The position numbers and the translations under genes are program-made. Below are positions 23,824 to 32,722 of a stretch of DNA of 64,000 nt, piece by piece (position 1 is the stretch's first letter; the number at the start of each line of letters is the position of its first letter). A model generated the notes under the pieces. That model did not search any database. It saw only the letters and a program-made list of their open reading frames with translations, and was not told the DNA's origin. Source of the stretch: Blastococcus sp. CPCC 205250 (GTDB lineage Bacteria > Actinomycetota > Actinomycetes > Mycobacteriales > Geodermatophilaceae); assembly GCF_019799925.1 (NCBI RefSeq), contig NZ_JABGCG010000014.1, positions 1 to 64,000 of the forward strand, given 5' to 3'.

Positions 23824-25017
23824 ATGCGACTCCTCTCCCGGTCCACCCGCCTCCTCGCGATCCCCGCGGTCGCGGTCGTCCTCGCCGCGTGCGGCAACTC
23901 GGCAGCCGGCGGCGGTGGCGGCGGCGACACCGACGGCCCCATCGAGCTCGGCGCCGTCTCGTCGCTCAGCGGCCCGGTCGCCTTCGCCGACCCCACCGGC
24001 GCGGCGCAGGCCGTGTTCGACCGCGTCAACGAGGACGGGGGCATCAACGGCCGGGAGATCAACTACACCGTGGTCGACGACCGCGGGGACCCCTCGGCCG
24101 CCGCCCAGGCCAGCCGGCAGCTCATCGACGAGCAGGACGTCGTGGCCAACGTCGGCTCGGCCAGCCTCGTCGACTGCAGCGCCAACGCCGCGACCTACCA
24201 GCGGCAGGGGCTGGTGTCGGTGCAGGGCCTGGGCGTCGACCCGGCCTGTTTCTCCTCGCCGAACATCAGCCCGGTGAACACCGGCCCCTTCTCCGGCTAC
24301 ACGAGCCTCCTGTACTTCGCCTCGGAGACGCTCGGCCACGACCGGGTCTGCGCCGTCATCCTGACCGTCCCGGGCCTGACCGAGGGCTACGAGGCCGCGG
24401 TCGAGCGCTGGAGCGAGATCACGGGCAAGGAGCCGGTGTTCGTCGACACCTCGCTCACCGTGAGCGACGACCCGACCCCCGCCGTCCTGCGCGCCCAGGC
24501 CGAGGGCTGCCAGGCGGTCACGTTCAACTCGAACCCGCCGCAGACGGTCACCGTCATGAAGGCCGCCCAGACGCAGGGCGCGCTGGAGACCATCGACTGG
24601 ATCGCCCTGACCGTCAGCTACAACTCCGAGATCCTCGAGGCCTTCGCGGCGAACAACTCGTGGGGCCTCTACGTCAACTCCGAGTTCGAGCCGTGGTCGG
24701 GCGAGTCGGAGGCGTTGCAGGACTGGCGCACGCTGATGGAGGAGAACGACATCCCGCAGGGCTCGGACTCCCTCGCCGGCTACGTCGCCGCCACGATCAT
24801 GGTCGACGTCCTGGAGGGCATCGAGGGGGACATCACCCGCGAGTCGGTGACCCAGGCGTTCAAGGAGCTCGAGCCGGTCGAGACCGAGCTCATCGGCTCG
24901 CCCTACACCTTCGGCGACGCCGACAGCCACAACCCCAACCAGGCGAGCAAGATCGTCCAGGCGCAGCCCGAGGGCTGGGTGACCGTCAGCGAGGACTGGC
25001 AGCGACTGCCCGAGTGA
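23824..25017 (+). CDS. Branched-chain-type ABC transporter substrate-binding lipoprotein
   Basis: A protein of about 397 residues of the periplasmic-binding type I (LivK) family. The signal sequence ends with lipobox LAAC, followed by a Gly-rich linker and IELGAVSSLSGPVAF. ATG at 23824 gives a compact signal peptide; ATG at 23812 is possible and neither has a strong ribosome binding site. It contains an internal Cys pair (DCSANAAT, DPACFSS) that could form a disulfide. This family binds branched amino acids but also amides, urea and aromatic acids. It heads a four-gene transporter operon with two MarR-type boxes upstream, so the ligand is probably the cluster's substrate. Confidence 0.9.
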   Translation: MRLLSRSTRLLAIPAVAVVLAACGNSAAGGGGGGDTDGPIELGAVSSLSGPVAFADPTGAAQAVFDRVNEDGGINGREINYTVVDDRGDPSAAAQASRQLIDEQDVVANVGSASLVDCSANAATYQRQGLVSVQGLGVDPACFSSPNISPVNTGPFSGYTSLLYFASETLGHDRVCAVILTVPGLTEGYEAAVERWSEITGKEPVFVDTSLTVSDDPTPAVLRAQAEGCQAVTFNSNPPQTVTVMKAAQTQGALETIDWIALTVSYNSEILEAFAANNSWGLYVNSEFEPWSGESEALQDWRTLMEENDIPQGSDSLAGYVAATIMVDVLEGIEGDITRESVTQAFKELEPVETELIGSPYTFGDADSHNPNQASKIVQAQPEGWVTVSEDWQRLPE

Positions 25018-25042
25018 CGGCGGACGACCGGAGGAGCGTCCC

Positions 25043-25900
25043 GTGCTGCAGTCGTCGATCAGTGGGCTGGTGTCGGGCGGTGTCTACGCCGCGATCGGGG
25101 TCTGCATCGTCCTGCTCTACAGCATGGTCGGGGTCCTGAACTTCGCCCAGGCCGCGATCGGGGTGGCGGGTGCCTACGTCACCTTCCTGCTCTACGGGGA
25201 GGACCAGCCGCTGGTCCTCGCCGTGCTGGCCGGCGTGGTGGTGGCCGCGGCCGTCGCCACGCTGACCGGCATGGCCATGGCCCTGTGGTTCGGCGAGGCA
25301 CGCGTCGAGGTCCGCTCGACCGCGTCGATCGCCGTCCTCATCGGCATCCTGGCCGTGGGGTTCTGGGTGTTCGGCGACGACGCCCGGGCCACCCCGGACG
25401 TGCTGCCGGCGTCCGGTCCGGAGATCGCCGGGGTGGTCATCCCCGGGACGGCGATCGGCGCGATCGTGTTCGCCGTCCTCCTGGCCGGCGGGGTGACCCT
25501 GCTGCTCAAGCGGACCGTCGTCGGCGTCCGGCTCCGGGCGATCGCCCAGCGGCCCCGGACCGCGGAGCTCCTGGGGATCCCGGCGCGCCGGCTCTCCGTG
25601 GCGGTCTGGGCGCTGAGCGGGGCCGCCGCCTGCATCGCGATCCTGCTGGTGGCGCCGTCCCGGACGGCGAGCGTCTCGTCGCTGAGCCTGCTCGTCGTCC
25701 CGGCGCTGGCCGCGGGCCTGATCGGCGGGTTCTCCAGCCTCTGGCTGACCGTGCTCGGCGGGCTGCTCATCGGGCTGCTCGAGGGGGCGATCGTCACGGT
25801 GGAGGGCATCGCGCCCTACCGGGGGTCGATCTCCTTCCTCGTCATCGTCCTGGTCCTGCTCTACAGCCAGCGGAAGGAGGCCTGGGATGCGTCGCGTTGA
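25043..25900 (+). CDS. Branched-chain-type ABC transporter permease (LivH-like)
   Basis: A 285-residue membrane protein with about eight hydrophobic segments. ISGLVSGGVYAAIGVCIVLLYSMVGVLNFAQA (in part) is the LivH N-terminal signature, and LRAIAQRPRTAELLGI corresponds to the coupling loop. GTG at 25043 follows GGAGGAG. It overlaps the permease-ATPase fusion by 14 bases. Confidence 0.92.
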   Translation: MLQSSISGLVSGGVYAAIGVCIVLLYSMVGVLNFAQAAIGVAGAYVTFLLYGEDQPLVLAVLAGVVVAAAVATLTGMAMALWFGEARVEVRSTASIAVLIGILAVGFWVFGDDARATPDVLPASGPEIAGVVIPGTAIGAIVFAVLLAGGVTLLLKRTVVGVRLRAIAQRPRTAELLGIPARRLSVAVWALSGAAACIAILLVAPSRTASVSSLSLLVVPALAAGLIGGFSSLWLTVLGGLLIGLLEGAIVTVEGIAPYRGSISFLVIVLVLLYSQRKEAWDASR

Positions 25901-27605
25901 CCCGATGGTCGTGCTCGGCCTCCTGGCGGTCGTCCTGGTCACGGCCTCGCCGTGGCTGGTGACCAGCTACAACCTGTTCCTCATCACCTCGGCGCTGATC
26001 GCGGCGCTCGCCGCACGCAGCGTCGGCATCGTCACCGGGGCCGCGGGCCAGCTCTCGCTCGCCACGATGAGCTTCGCCGCCGTCGGTGGCTGGGTCGTCT
26101 CCTACGGCAGCCAGCAGGAGTGGCCCATCCCGTTCCCCCTGCTGGTCGTGATCGCCGGGCTGGCGGCCGTGCCGGTCGGCGTCCTGCTCGGCATCCCCGC
26201 CCTGCGGGTCCGCGGGATCAACCTCGCCGTCGTCACGCTGGGCTTCGCCGCGGCGGTCGACACCTACCTGGTCCGGCGCAGCTTCCCCGGCGCGGGGGAG
26301 GGCATCGGCATCGACCCCGGCGAGACGCTGCTGGACCCGGTGAACTACTTCTTCTTCACCTGGGCGTTCTTCCTCGTCATCAGCGCCGGCGTCGCCCTGC
26401 TGCTGCGCAGCCGGCTCGGCCTGGCCTGGCGCGCGGTGCGCTCCAGCGAGCGGGCGGCGGCGGCCATGGGCGTCCGGGTGCGGACGGCGAAGCTGTCGGC
26501 GTTCGTCGTCAGCGCCTTCCTCGCCGGCATATCGGGGGCGCTGCTCGGCGGGCTCAACGGCCTGCTGTCGTCGGAGAACTTCCGGCCGGTCCTGTCGCTG
26601 GTGGTCTTCGCGGTCGCGGTGATGATGGGTGCCCAGTTCGTCGAGGGCGCGGTCATCGCCGGGGCGCTCACCGTCTTCTTCCCGGAGCTGCTGCGCCAGC
26701 TGGACCTGCCGCAGCAGATCGGCGACCTCGTCTTCGCCCTCGGCGCCATCGACGCGCTGCGCCGGGGCCGGGGCGGGCTGGCCGAGCAGATCCGCAGCGG
26801 CATGCGCGCCCGCCGGGCCCGCGGGGAACGGACCACCGCCGACCTCAGCGGCCCGGTGACCGGGGACGTCCCCCCACCGCCGGTCGAGCCCGGGGAACCG
26901 GTGCTGCAGGTCGACGACCTCGTCGTCCGCTACGGGTCGGTGACGGCGCTGGACGGGGTGTCGCTGGCCGTGCACCCGCACGCGGTGACCGCCCTGGTCG
27001 GCCCCAACGGTGCGGGGAAGTCGACGTTCGTCGACGTGGCGACCGGCTTCGCGCCCCGCACGTCCGGGGCCGTGCGCCTGCGCGGCGGGGACATCACCCG
27101 GACCTCGGCCACCGACCGCGCCCGGGCCGGCCTGCGGCGCACGTTCCAGACCGACCGCACCATCCCCGAGCTGACCATCGAGGAGTACGTGCGGCTGGCC
27201 GCCGGCCGGCGGCTGACCGCCGCCGAGTTCGACGAGCTGCGCGGCTTCCTCGGCCTGCCCGGCGGGTCGGTACCCATCGGCAGCCTGGACATCGGCACCC
27301 GGCGGCTGGTGGAGATCTGCGGCGCGCTGGCCTCGCGGCCCGCCGTCCTGCTGCTCGACGAGCCGGCCGCCGGTCTGGCGCAGTCGGAGTCGCTGGTGCT
27401 GGCCGAGCGGATCCGGCAGATGCCGGCCCGCTTCGGCGTCGGGGTGCTGCTCATCGAGCACGACATGGAGCACGTGCAGCTGGCCGCCGGCACGGTGACC
27501 GTCCTGGACTTCGGCCAGCTCGTGGCCGCCGGCCCGACGGCGCAGGTGCTGGCCGATCCCAAGGTCGTCGCCGCGTACCTCGGTGAGGAGGTGGAGCTGT
27601 CGTGA
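25887..27605 (+). CDS. ABC transporter fusion: LivM-like permease + LivG-like ATPase
   Basis: A 572-residue fusion. Residues about 1-295 are a LivM-type permease (GQLSLATMSFAAVGGWVVS, AVRSSERAAAAMGV); a Pro-rich linker follows; residues about 332-572 are an ABC ATPase with Walker A GPNGAGKST and Walker B LLLDEPAAGL. The signature motif is degenerate: SLDIGTRR stands where LSYGQQRR is usual. Fusion fixes one ATPase to one permease; the second ATPase is the separate LivF-like protein, so a heterodimeric ATPase with one weakened site is possible. The end overlaps the next gene by 4 bases. Confidence 0.9.
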   Translation: MRRVDPMVVLGLLAVVLVTASPWLVTSYNLFLITSALIAALAARSVGIVTGAAGQLSLATMSFAAVGGWVVSYGSQQEWPIPFPLLVVIAGLAAVPVGVLLGIPALRVRGINLAVVTLGFAAAVDTYLVRRSFPGAGEGIGIDPGETLLDPVNYFFFTWAFFLVISAGVALLLRSRLGLAWRAVRSSERAAAAMGVRVRTAKLSAFVVSAFLAGISGALLGGLNGLLSSENFRPVLSLVVFAVAVMMGAQFVEGAVIAGALTVFFPELLRQLDLPQQIGDLVFALGAIDALRRGRGGLAEQIRSGMRARRARGERTTADLSGPVTGDVPPPPVEPGEPVLQVDDLVVRYGSVTALDGVSLAVHPHAVTALVGPNGAGKSTFVDVATGFAPRTSGAVRLRGGDITRTSATDRARAGLRRTFQTDRTIPELTIEEYVRLAAGRRLTAAEFDELRGFLGLPGGSVPIGSLDIGTRRLVEICGALASRPAVLLLDEPAAGLAQSESLVLAERIRQMPARFGVGVLLIEHDMEHVQLAAGTVTVLDFGQLVAAGPTAQVLADPKVVAAYLGEEVELS

Positions 27606-28336
27606 GCGGTCTCGTCCTCTCCGGTGTGTCGATCGCGCGCGCCGGGCTGACCATCTGCCGGGACGTGTCCCTCGAGGTGCCGGCGGGCCAGGTGACCGTG
27701 CTGCTGGGCCCCAACGGCGCCGGCAAGACGACCCTGCTGGAGGGGGTCTCCGGGGCGCTTCCCCTGGCCGGCGGCCGCATCGAGCTCGACGGCGTGGACG
27801 TCACGCGGGCGTCGGCGCTGCGGCGGGCGCGGGCGGGCATCGCCCACGTCGAGCAGGGGCGCACGGTGTTCAGCGAGCTCACCGTCCGCGAGAACCTGAT
27901 CGCCGCCGGTGGGCCGGGCTCGCTGGACCGGGCGTACGAGCTGTTCCCCCGGCTGCGCGAGCGCGCGGACTCCCGGGCGGTGCTGCTCTCCGGCGGCGAG
28001 CAGCAGATGCTCGTCATCGCCCGCGCGGTCAGCCGCGACGCCCGCGTCCTGCTGCTCGACGAGTTGTCCCTCGGCCTCGCGCCGGTGATCGTCCGCCAGC
28101 TGATGACGCTCGTGCGGCAGCTGGCCGACGAGGGACGCGCGGTGCTGCTCGTGGAGCAGTTCGCCGCGCTGGCGCTGGGCATCTCCGACACCGCGCACGT
28201 GGTGCAGCGCGGCTCGATCCTGCTGTCAGAGCGGGCCGAGGTGCTGCGGTCCCGGCCCGATCTGCTCCGCCACGCCTACCTGTCCGGCGAGGCCGATCCG
28301 CACGCACCGGTCCCCACCACCCCCGAGGAGAGCTGA
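27602..28336 (+). CDS. Branched-chain-type ABC transporter ATPase (LivF-like)
   Basis: A 244-residue ABC ATPase with Walker A GPNGAGKTT, a canonical LSGGEQQ signature and Walker B LLLDELSLGLAP (Glu-Leu rather than Glu-Pro after the Asp). It completes the importer together with the fusion protein. It starts with a GTGA overlap, and its stop overlaps the amidohydrolase start (TGATG), so transporter and hydrolase are made together. Confidence 0.92.
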   Translation: MSGLVLSGVSIARAGLTICRDVSLEVPAGQVTVLLGPNGAGKTTLLEGVSGALPLAGGRIELDGVDVTRASALRRARAGIAHVEQGRTVFSELTVRENLIAAGGPGSLDRAYELFPRLRERADSRAVLLSGGEQQMLVIARAVSRDARVLLLDELSLGLAPVIVRQLMTLVRQLADEGRAVLLVEQFAALALGISDTAHVVQRGSILLSERAEVLRSRPDLLRHAYLSGEADPHAPVPTTPEES

Positions 28337-30030
28337 TGGCCGCCGCCGACCTGGTCCTGATCGGTGGCGAGGTCCTCACCGTCGACTCCGCGTTCACCGT
28401 GGCCGAGGCGGTCGCGGTGCGCGACGGGCGGGTGCTGGCCACCGGGACGACGCAGGAGGTCCTCGAGCTCGCCGGCCGCTCGACGCGGGTGGTCGAGCTC
28501 GACGGGCGGACGGTGCTGCCGGGCATCAACGACTCGCACCTGCACGGTGTCGCGTACGGCGCCAGCCTGCCGCCGCTGGAGGTCGACGTCTCCTCCGCCG
28601 TGGTGCGCTCGCTGGCCGACGTCCGGGCCGTGGTGGCCGCCGAGTGCGCGGCGCAGGGCCCGGGCGTGCCGGTCATCGGCAACGGCTGGGACCTCGGCTA
28701 CCTCGAGGAGACCAAGGGCGGCGACCGGCTGCCCACCCGCTGGGACCTCGACGAGGTGTCGCCGGACAACCCCGTGTACCTGCAGGACTTCTCCCGCCAC
28801 CTGGCCTGGGTCAACACCCGGTGGCTGGAGCTGGCCGGGGTGACCGACGACGCGACGGCCCCGCCGGGCGGGGTCGTGTACCGGGTCCCCGAGCGCGGGG
28901 TCACCGGGCTGTTCGCCGAGGGCGCCCAGGGGCTGGTGCAGCACGTCCTGCCCCGGCTGGACGAGGAGCGCCGCCGCTCCGCCGTCGCCGCCACGATCGG
29001 CCGGCTCAGCGCGCTGGGCATCACCAGCTACACCGAGCCCGGCCTCGGCTCGGGCGGGTCGGCGCTGATGGGCGGGGCGATGGGGACCGCCGCGCTGGAG
29101 ACCTACACGGCGCTGGCGCGCAACGGGGAGCTCCCCGCCCGGGTCAGCGTGCTCTGGCTGCCCAGCGACATGGCCGGCTCCGCCGCCGAGGTCGCGCGGA
29201 GCCTGCGCGACATCGTCCTGCCGACCGACGTCGACCCCCGGCGGCTGCGGCTCATCGGCGGCAAGCTCTTCGCCGACGGCATCCCGCCCAACCGGACGGC
29301 GTTCATGCACGAGCCCTACGCCGACGGCGGCCACGGCTCGCTGTGCGTGCACGGGGACAACGACCACGAGCGGGCCATCGAGCTGCACGAGATGATCCGC
29401 CTCCTGCACGTGGCCGGGTTGCAGGTCGGCGTCCACGTCACCGGCGACGCCGGCATCGACGCCGTCCTCGACGGGTTCGAGGCCGCCGAGCGGGCGCACC
29501 CCGGTGCGGCGAGCCGGCACTACCTCATCCACGGCGACTTCACCGGGCCGCAGGCGCGCCGGCGGCTGGCCGCCGGCGGCTGGGGACTGAACATGAACCC
29601 CGGCATCAAGGCGACCATCTCCGACCTCATGGACGAGATGCTCGGCGAGGAGCGGTCCGCGGCGCAGTGGCCGGTGCGCTCGGCCGTGCAGGCCGGCATC
29701 CACGTCGCCAGCTCCTCCGACGCCCCGGTCACCGCGCCGGACTGGCGGGTGGGCCTGGCCGGGATGCTGCTGCGCGAGTCCAAGGCCACCGGCCGGGTCA
29801 GCGGCCCCGACGAGATCGTCGACCTGGCCACGGCCGTCCGCGCCTACACCGTCGAGCCGGCCTGGCAGGACTTCGCCGAGGACTGGAAGGGCAGCCTGGA
29901 GCGGGGCAAGGTCGCCGACCTCTGCGTCCTCGGGGGCAGCCTGCTGGGCGCCGACCCGCACGAGATCCCGGACATGCCGGTCGACCTGACCGTCCTGGAC
30001 GGCGACGTCGTGCACGAGCGCCGGTCCTGA
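28336..30030 (+). CDS. Amidohydrolase family 3 protein (YtcJ/NfdA-like)
   Basis: A 564-residue metal-dependent hydrolase. Features in order: N-terminal composite beta domain, GINDSHLHG metal-binding pair, VTGDAGIDAVLDGF, YLIHGDF and SSSDAPVTAPDW near the C-terminal metal Asp. The amidohydrolase-3 group includes N-substituted formamide deformylase (NfdA), which frees an amine, but substrates are diverse. Translational coupling to LivF implies that it works on the imported compound. It is about 30% longer than typical dihydroorotase-like members, normal for this group. Confidence 0.88.
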   Translation: MAAADLVLIGGEVLTVDSAFTVAEAVAVRDGRVLATGTTQEVLELAGRSTRVVELDGRTVLPGINDSHLHGVAYGASLPPLEVDVSSAVVRSLADVRAVVAAECAAQGPGVPVIGNGWDLGYLEETKGGDRLPTRWDLDEVSPDNPVYLQDFSRHLAWVNTRWLELAGVTDDATAPPGGVVYRVPERGVTGLFAEGAQGLVQHVLPRLDEERRRSAVAATIGRLSALGITSYTEPGLGSGGSALMGGAMGTAALETYTALARNGELPARVSVLWLPSDMAGSAAEVARSLRDIVLPTDVDPRRLRLIGGKLFADGIPPNRTAFMHEPYADGGHGSLCVHGDNDHERAIELHEMIRLLHVAGLQVGVHVTGDAGIDAVLDGFEAAERAHPGAASRHYLIHGDFTGPQARRRLAAGGWGLNMNPGIKATISDLMDEMLGEERSAAQWPVRSAVQAGIHVASSSDAPVTAPDWRVGLAGMLLRESKATGRVSGPDEIVDLATAVRAYTVEPAWQDFAEDWKGSLERGKVADLCVLGGSLLGADPHEIPDMPVDLTVLDGDVVHERRS

Positions 30031-30071
30031 CCGTCGGCAGGGTGGACCCCGCCCGCCCCACCCCCTAGGGT

Positions 30072-30087
30072 CGTAAGGACCCGAACG
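30072..30087. promoter_or_regulatory. Shared MarR-type box, site 6 (decarboxylase promoter)
   Basis: CGTAAGGACCCGAACG matches 13 of 16 bases of the palindrome at 16949-16964, and GTCGT/ACGAC flank it at 30070-30089. It ends 13 bases before the acetoacetate-decarboxylase-like start. Confidence 0.55.
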
Positions 30088-30100
30088 ACTAGGAGTCCCG

Positions 30101-30898
30101 GTGTCCGATCTGCTCGGCTTCGCGCCGCCCTTCACCGCCACCGGCCGGTCGGCGCTCGTGCCGTCGCCGCCCTGGCACTACAGCGGTGACCTGCTCACCG
30201 TGGAGTACCGCACCGACGAGGCGAACGTCCGGGCGCTGCTCCCGGCCGAGCTCGACCTCGCCGAGGAGGAGCCCGGCGCGGTCGCGCTCATCTGGGCGGA
30301 CTGGCAGTCCTGCTCCGACGGCGGCGAGGAGCTGCTGGAGCCGACCCGCAGCCAGTACAAGGAGGCCTTCGCCGTCGTCCGCTGCCGGTACGAGGGCGTC
30401 ACCTACTCGCGGTGCGTGCTGATCTGGGTGACCACCGACTTCGCGATCGCCCGGGGCGTGCACCAGGGCTACCCCAAGAAGCTCGGCTCCATCGGCATGA
30501 CCCGCGCCATGCCGCACGGCAAGGCCGCGCCGCGGCTGGCCCCGGGCGGGCGCTTCGGCGCCACCCTCGCCGCGCACGACCACCGGCTGGCCACCGCCCG
30601 GCTGACCATCACCGGACCCGCCGAGAGCAACGGCTTCGTCAACGCCCACCCGATGGTGCACCACCGGCGGGTGCGCGCCATCGAGCGCGGCGGCGACTGG
30701 GCGCTGGACGAGATCGTGACGATGGGCGGCTACGACGCCGACCTCGGCCCGGCGTGGGCCGGCGAGGCCGAGCTGACCCTGGCCGACTCCCCGTGGGACG
30801 AGCTGGGCTCGCTGCTCCCCGTCGGCGAGGTCATCGGCGGCTACTACCGCCAGATCGGCGTCTCCTGGAACGGCGGGACGACGCTCGCGACCCGCTGA
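30101..30898 (+). CDS. Acetoacetate decarboxylase superfamily protein
   Basis: A 265-residue ADC-fold protein. The segment ARGVHQGYPKKLGSIGM holds the Lys pair (Lys126/Lys127) where ADC forms its Schiff base; the last third keeps GEVIGGYYRQIGVSW. Relatives catalyse decarboxylation, aldol or dehydratase chemistry, so the reaction is open. GTG at 30101 is the start. A MarR-type box sits just upstream, tying it to the cluster, and an amidohydrolase follows after 99 bases. Confidence 0.85.
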   Translation: MSDLLGFAPPFTATGRSALVPSPPWHYSGDLLTVEYRTDEANVRALLPAELDLAEEEPGAVALIWADWQSCSDGGEELLEPTRSQYKEAFAVVRCRYEGVTYSRCVLIWVTTDFAIARGVHQGYPKKLGSIGMTRAMPHGKAAPRLAPGGRFGATLAAHDHRLATARLTITGPAESNGFVNAHPMVHHRRVRAIERGGDWALDEIVTMGGYDADLGPAWAGEAELTLADSPWDELGSLLPVGEVIGGYYRQIGVSWNGGTTLATR

Positions 30899-30997
30899 CG
30901 ACCCGGTCCGGACGACGCCGGGGCGCTCCGGCCCCTCGCGGCGTCCGGCCCTCCGCACTCCCGTCCCGCCCATCCCGCTGATCGAAGGAGCACCCTC

Positions 30998-32662
30998 GTG
31001 ACCGCAGCGAACGCGCCGGCCGAACTCGTCGTGACCGGAGGGCGGGTGTGGACCCAGGACCCGCAGCGGCCCTGGGCCGAGGCCCTGGCCGTCCGGGACG
31101 GCCGCCTGGTGGCCGTCGGCACGGCCGAGGAGGTGGGGGCCCACGTCGGGCCGGACACCACGGTGCACGAGCTCGACGGCGCGATGGTGCTGCCGGGCCT
31201 CATCGACGGGCACGTGCACCTGAACCTCGGCGGCGGGCAGGCGGCCTTCGAGCTGCCGCTGCTGCCCACCGACGGCGTGGACGAGGTGCTGCGCAAGGTG
31301 CGCGAGTGGGCCGACCGGCTGGGCCCGGAGGAGTGGGTGGTCGGGGGGATCGTCGGCAGCACGGTCATGGACGTCGTCGCCGACGTCGAGGTCCTCGCCC
31401 GGCTCGACGAGGCGAGCTCCGGGCGGCCGGTCCTGCTGCGCGACGACTCGATGCACAACCGCTGGGTGAACAGCCGGGCGCTGGAGCTCATGGGCGTGAC
31501 GGCGGACTCGGCGGACCCCGAGGGCGGGCACTACGTGCGAGACGCCCAGGGCCGGCTGACCGGCGTCCTGCAGGAGCTGGCCTCGGCGGAGGCCGAGCGG
31601 GCGTTCCAGACCTCGGTGCCCGACCCGCAGGCCCGCATCCGGACGTCGATGGAGACCGCGCTGCGGATCCTCAACAGCTTCGGCGTCACCTCGGCGCAGG
31701 AGGCGGCCACCATGGCCGCCCCGGCCCGGGCGCTGGCCGACCTGGCGGCGCAGGGGGAGCTGACCGCCCGCGTCGTCCTCTCCACCCCGGCGCGGCCGTT
31801 CCTGGAGGACGGCGTGGTGGGCGAGGAGCTGGTCGCCGAGGTCGCGCCGCTGCGCAGCGAGCTGGTCCGCCCGGACTTCATGAAGATCGTGCTCGACGGC
31901 GTGCCGATGACGCGGACGACGGCGCTGCTGTCGCCCTACAAGTGCCACCACGGCGAGCAGCCGACCACCGGCGACCTCTACTGGACGCTCGAGGACCTCA
32001 CCGCCCAGCTGCAGCGCTGCTGCGAGCTCGGCCTGAGCGCCAAGCTGCACGCCACCGGCGACGCCTCGGTGCGGCTGGTCCTCGACGCGGTGCAGACGGT
32101 GCGGGCGTCCCACGGGGACGGCGCCCGGTTCCAGATCGCGCACGCGGAGTACATCCACCCCGACGACCTGCCGCGGTTCGCCGAGCTGTCGGTCGTGGCG
32201 GACCTGTCGCCCTACATCTGGTACCCGAGCGTCATCCAGGAGTCCATCGCCGCCCAGGTGCCCGAGGAGATCGTGGCCGCCAGCTGGCCGGTGCGGGACT
32301 TCGTGGACTCCGGCGCCCTGGTGGCGGCCGGGTCGGACTGGCCGTGCGCGGCGCCGACGCCGGATCCGTGGACGGGGCTCCAGACCCTGGTCACGCGGCG
32401 CAACCCCGACCCGTCGGTGCCCGGCGCGCTGAACGAGGCCCAGGCGCTGACGCTGGAGGAGGCCATCGCCGCCTTCACCACCAACCCGGCGGAGGCAATG
32501 GGCATCGGGGACGTCGCCGGCCGGCTCGTCGAGGGCTACGCGGCGGACTTCATCGTGCTCGACCGGGACCTGTTCGCCGTCGACGTCGCCGAGGTGCACC
32601 GCACGCAGGTCGTGCGCACGTACTTCGGCGGCCGCGTCGTGCACGAGCGCGCGGCCGCCTGA
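30998..32662 (+). CDS. Amidohydrolase family 3 protein, second copy
   Basis: A 554-residue relative of the protein at 28336-30030 with the same layout: VLPGLIDGHVHLNLGG metal pair, DFMKIVLDGVPMTRT, HATGDASVRLVLDAVQ, IAHAEYIHPDD and AGSDWPCAAPTPDPW. GTG at 30998 follows GAAGGAG. The two enzymes are diverged enough to have different substrates. It is followed by a strong hairpin, so it ends the block. Confidence 0.88.
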   Translation: MTAANAPAELVVTGGRVWTQDPQRPWAEALAVRDGRLVAVGTAEEVGAHVGPDTTVHELDGAMVLPGLIDGHVHLNLGGGQAAFELPLLPTDGVDEVLRKVREWADRLGPEEWVVGGIVGSTVMDVVADVEVLARLDEASSGRPVLLRDDSMHNRWVNSRALELMGVTADSADPEGGHYVRDAQGRLTGVLQELASAEAERAFQTSVPDPQARIRTSMETALRILNSFGVTSAQEAATMAAPARALADLAAQGELTARVVLSTPARPFLEDGVVGEELVAEVAPLRSELVRPDFMKIVLDGVPMTRTTALLSPYKCHHGEQPTTGDLYWTLEDLTAQLQRCCELGLSAKLHATGDASVRLVLDAVQTVRASHGDGARFQIAHAEYIHPDDLPRFAELSVVADLSPYIWYPSVIQESIAAQVPEEIVAASWPVRDFVDSGALVAAGSDWPCAAPTPDPWTGLQTLVTRRNPDPSVPGALNEAQALTLEEAIAAFTTNPAEAMGIGDVAGRLVEGYAADFIVLDRDLFAVDVAEVHRTQVVRTYFGGRVVHERAAA

Positions 32663-32671
32663 GCGCGGGCA

Positions 32672-32708
32672 CCCCGCTGCGGGCAGGCCCGTCCGGCCCG
32701 CAGCGGGG
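32672..32708. terminator. Hairpin terminator after second amidohydrolase
   Basis: A 13-bp perfect stem (CCCCGCTGCGGGC / GCCCGCAGCGGGG) with an 11-base loop lies between the convergent amidohydrolase and the double-domain protein. Confidence 0.8.
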
Positions 32709-32722
32709 GCGACCGGGGGGCG

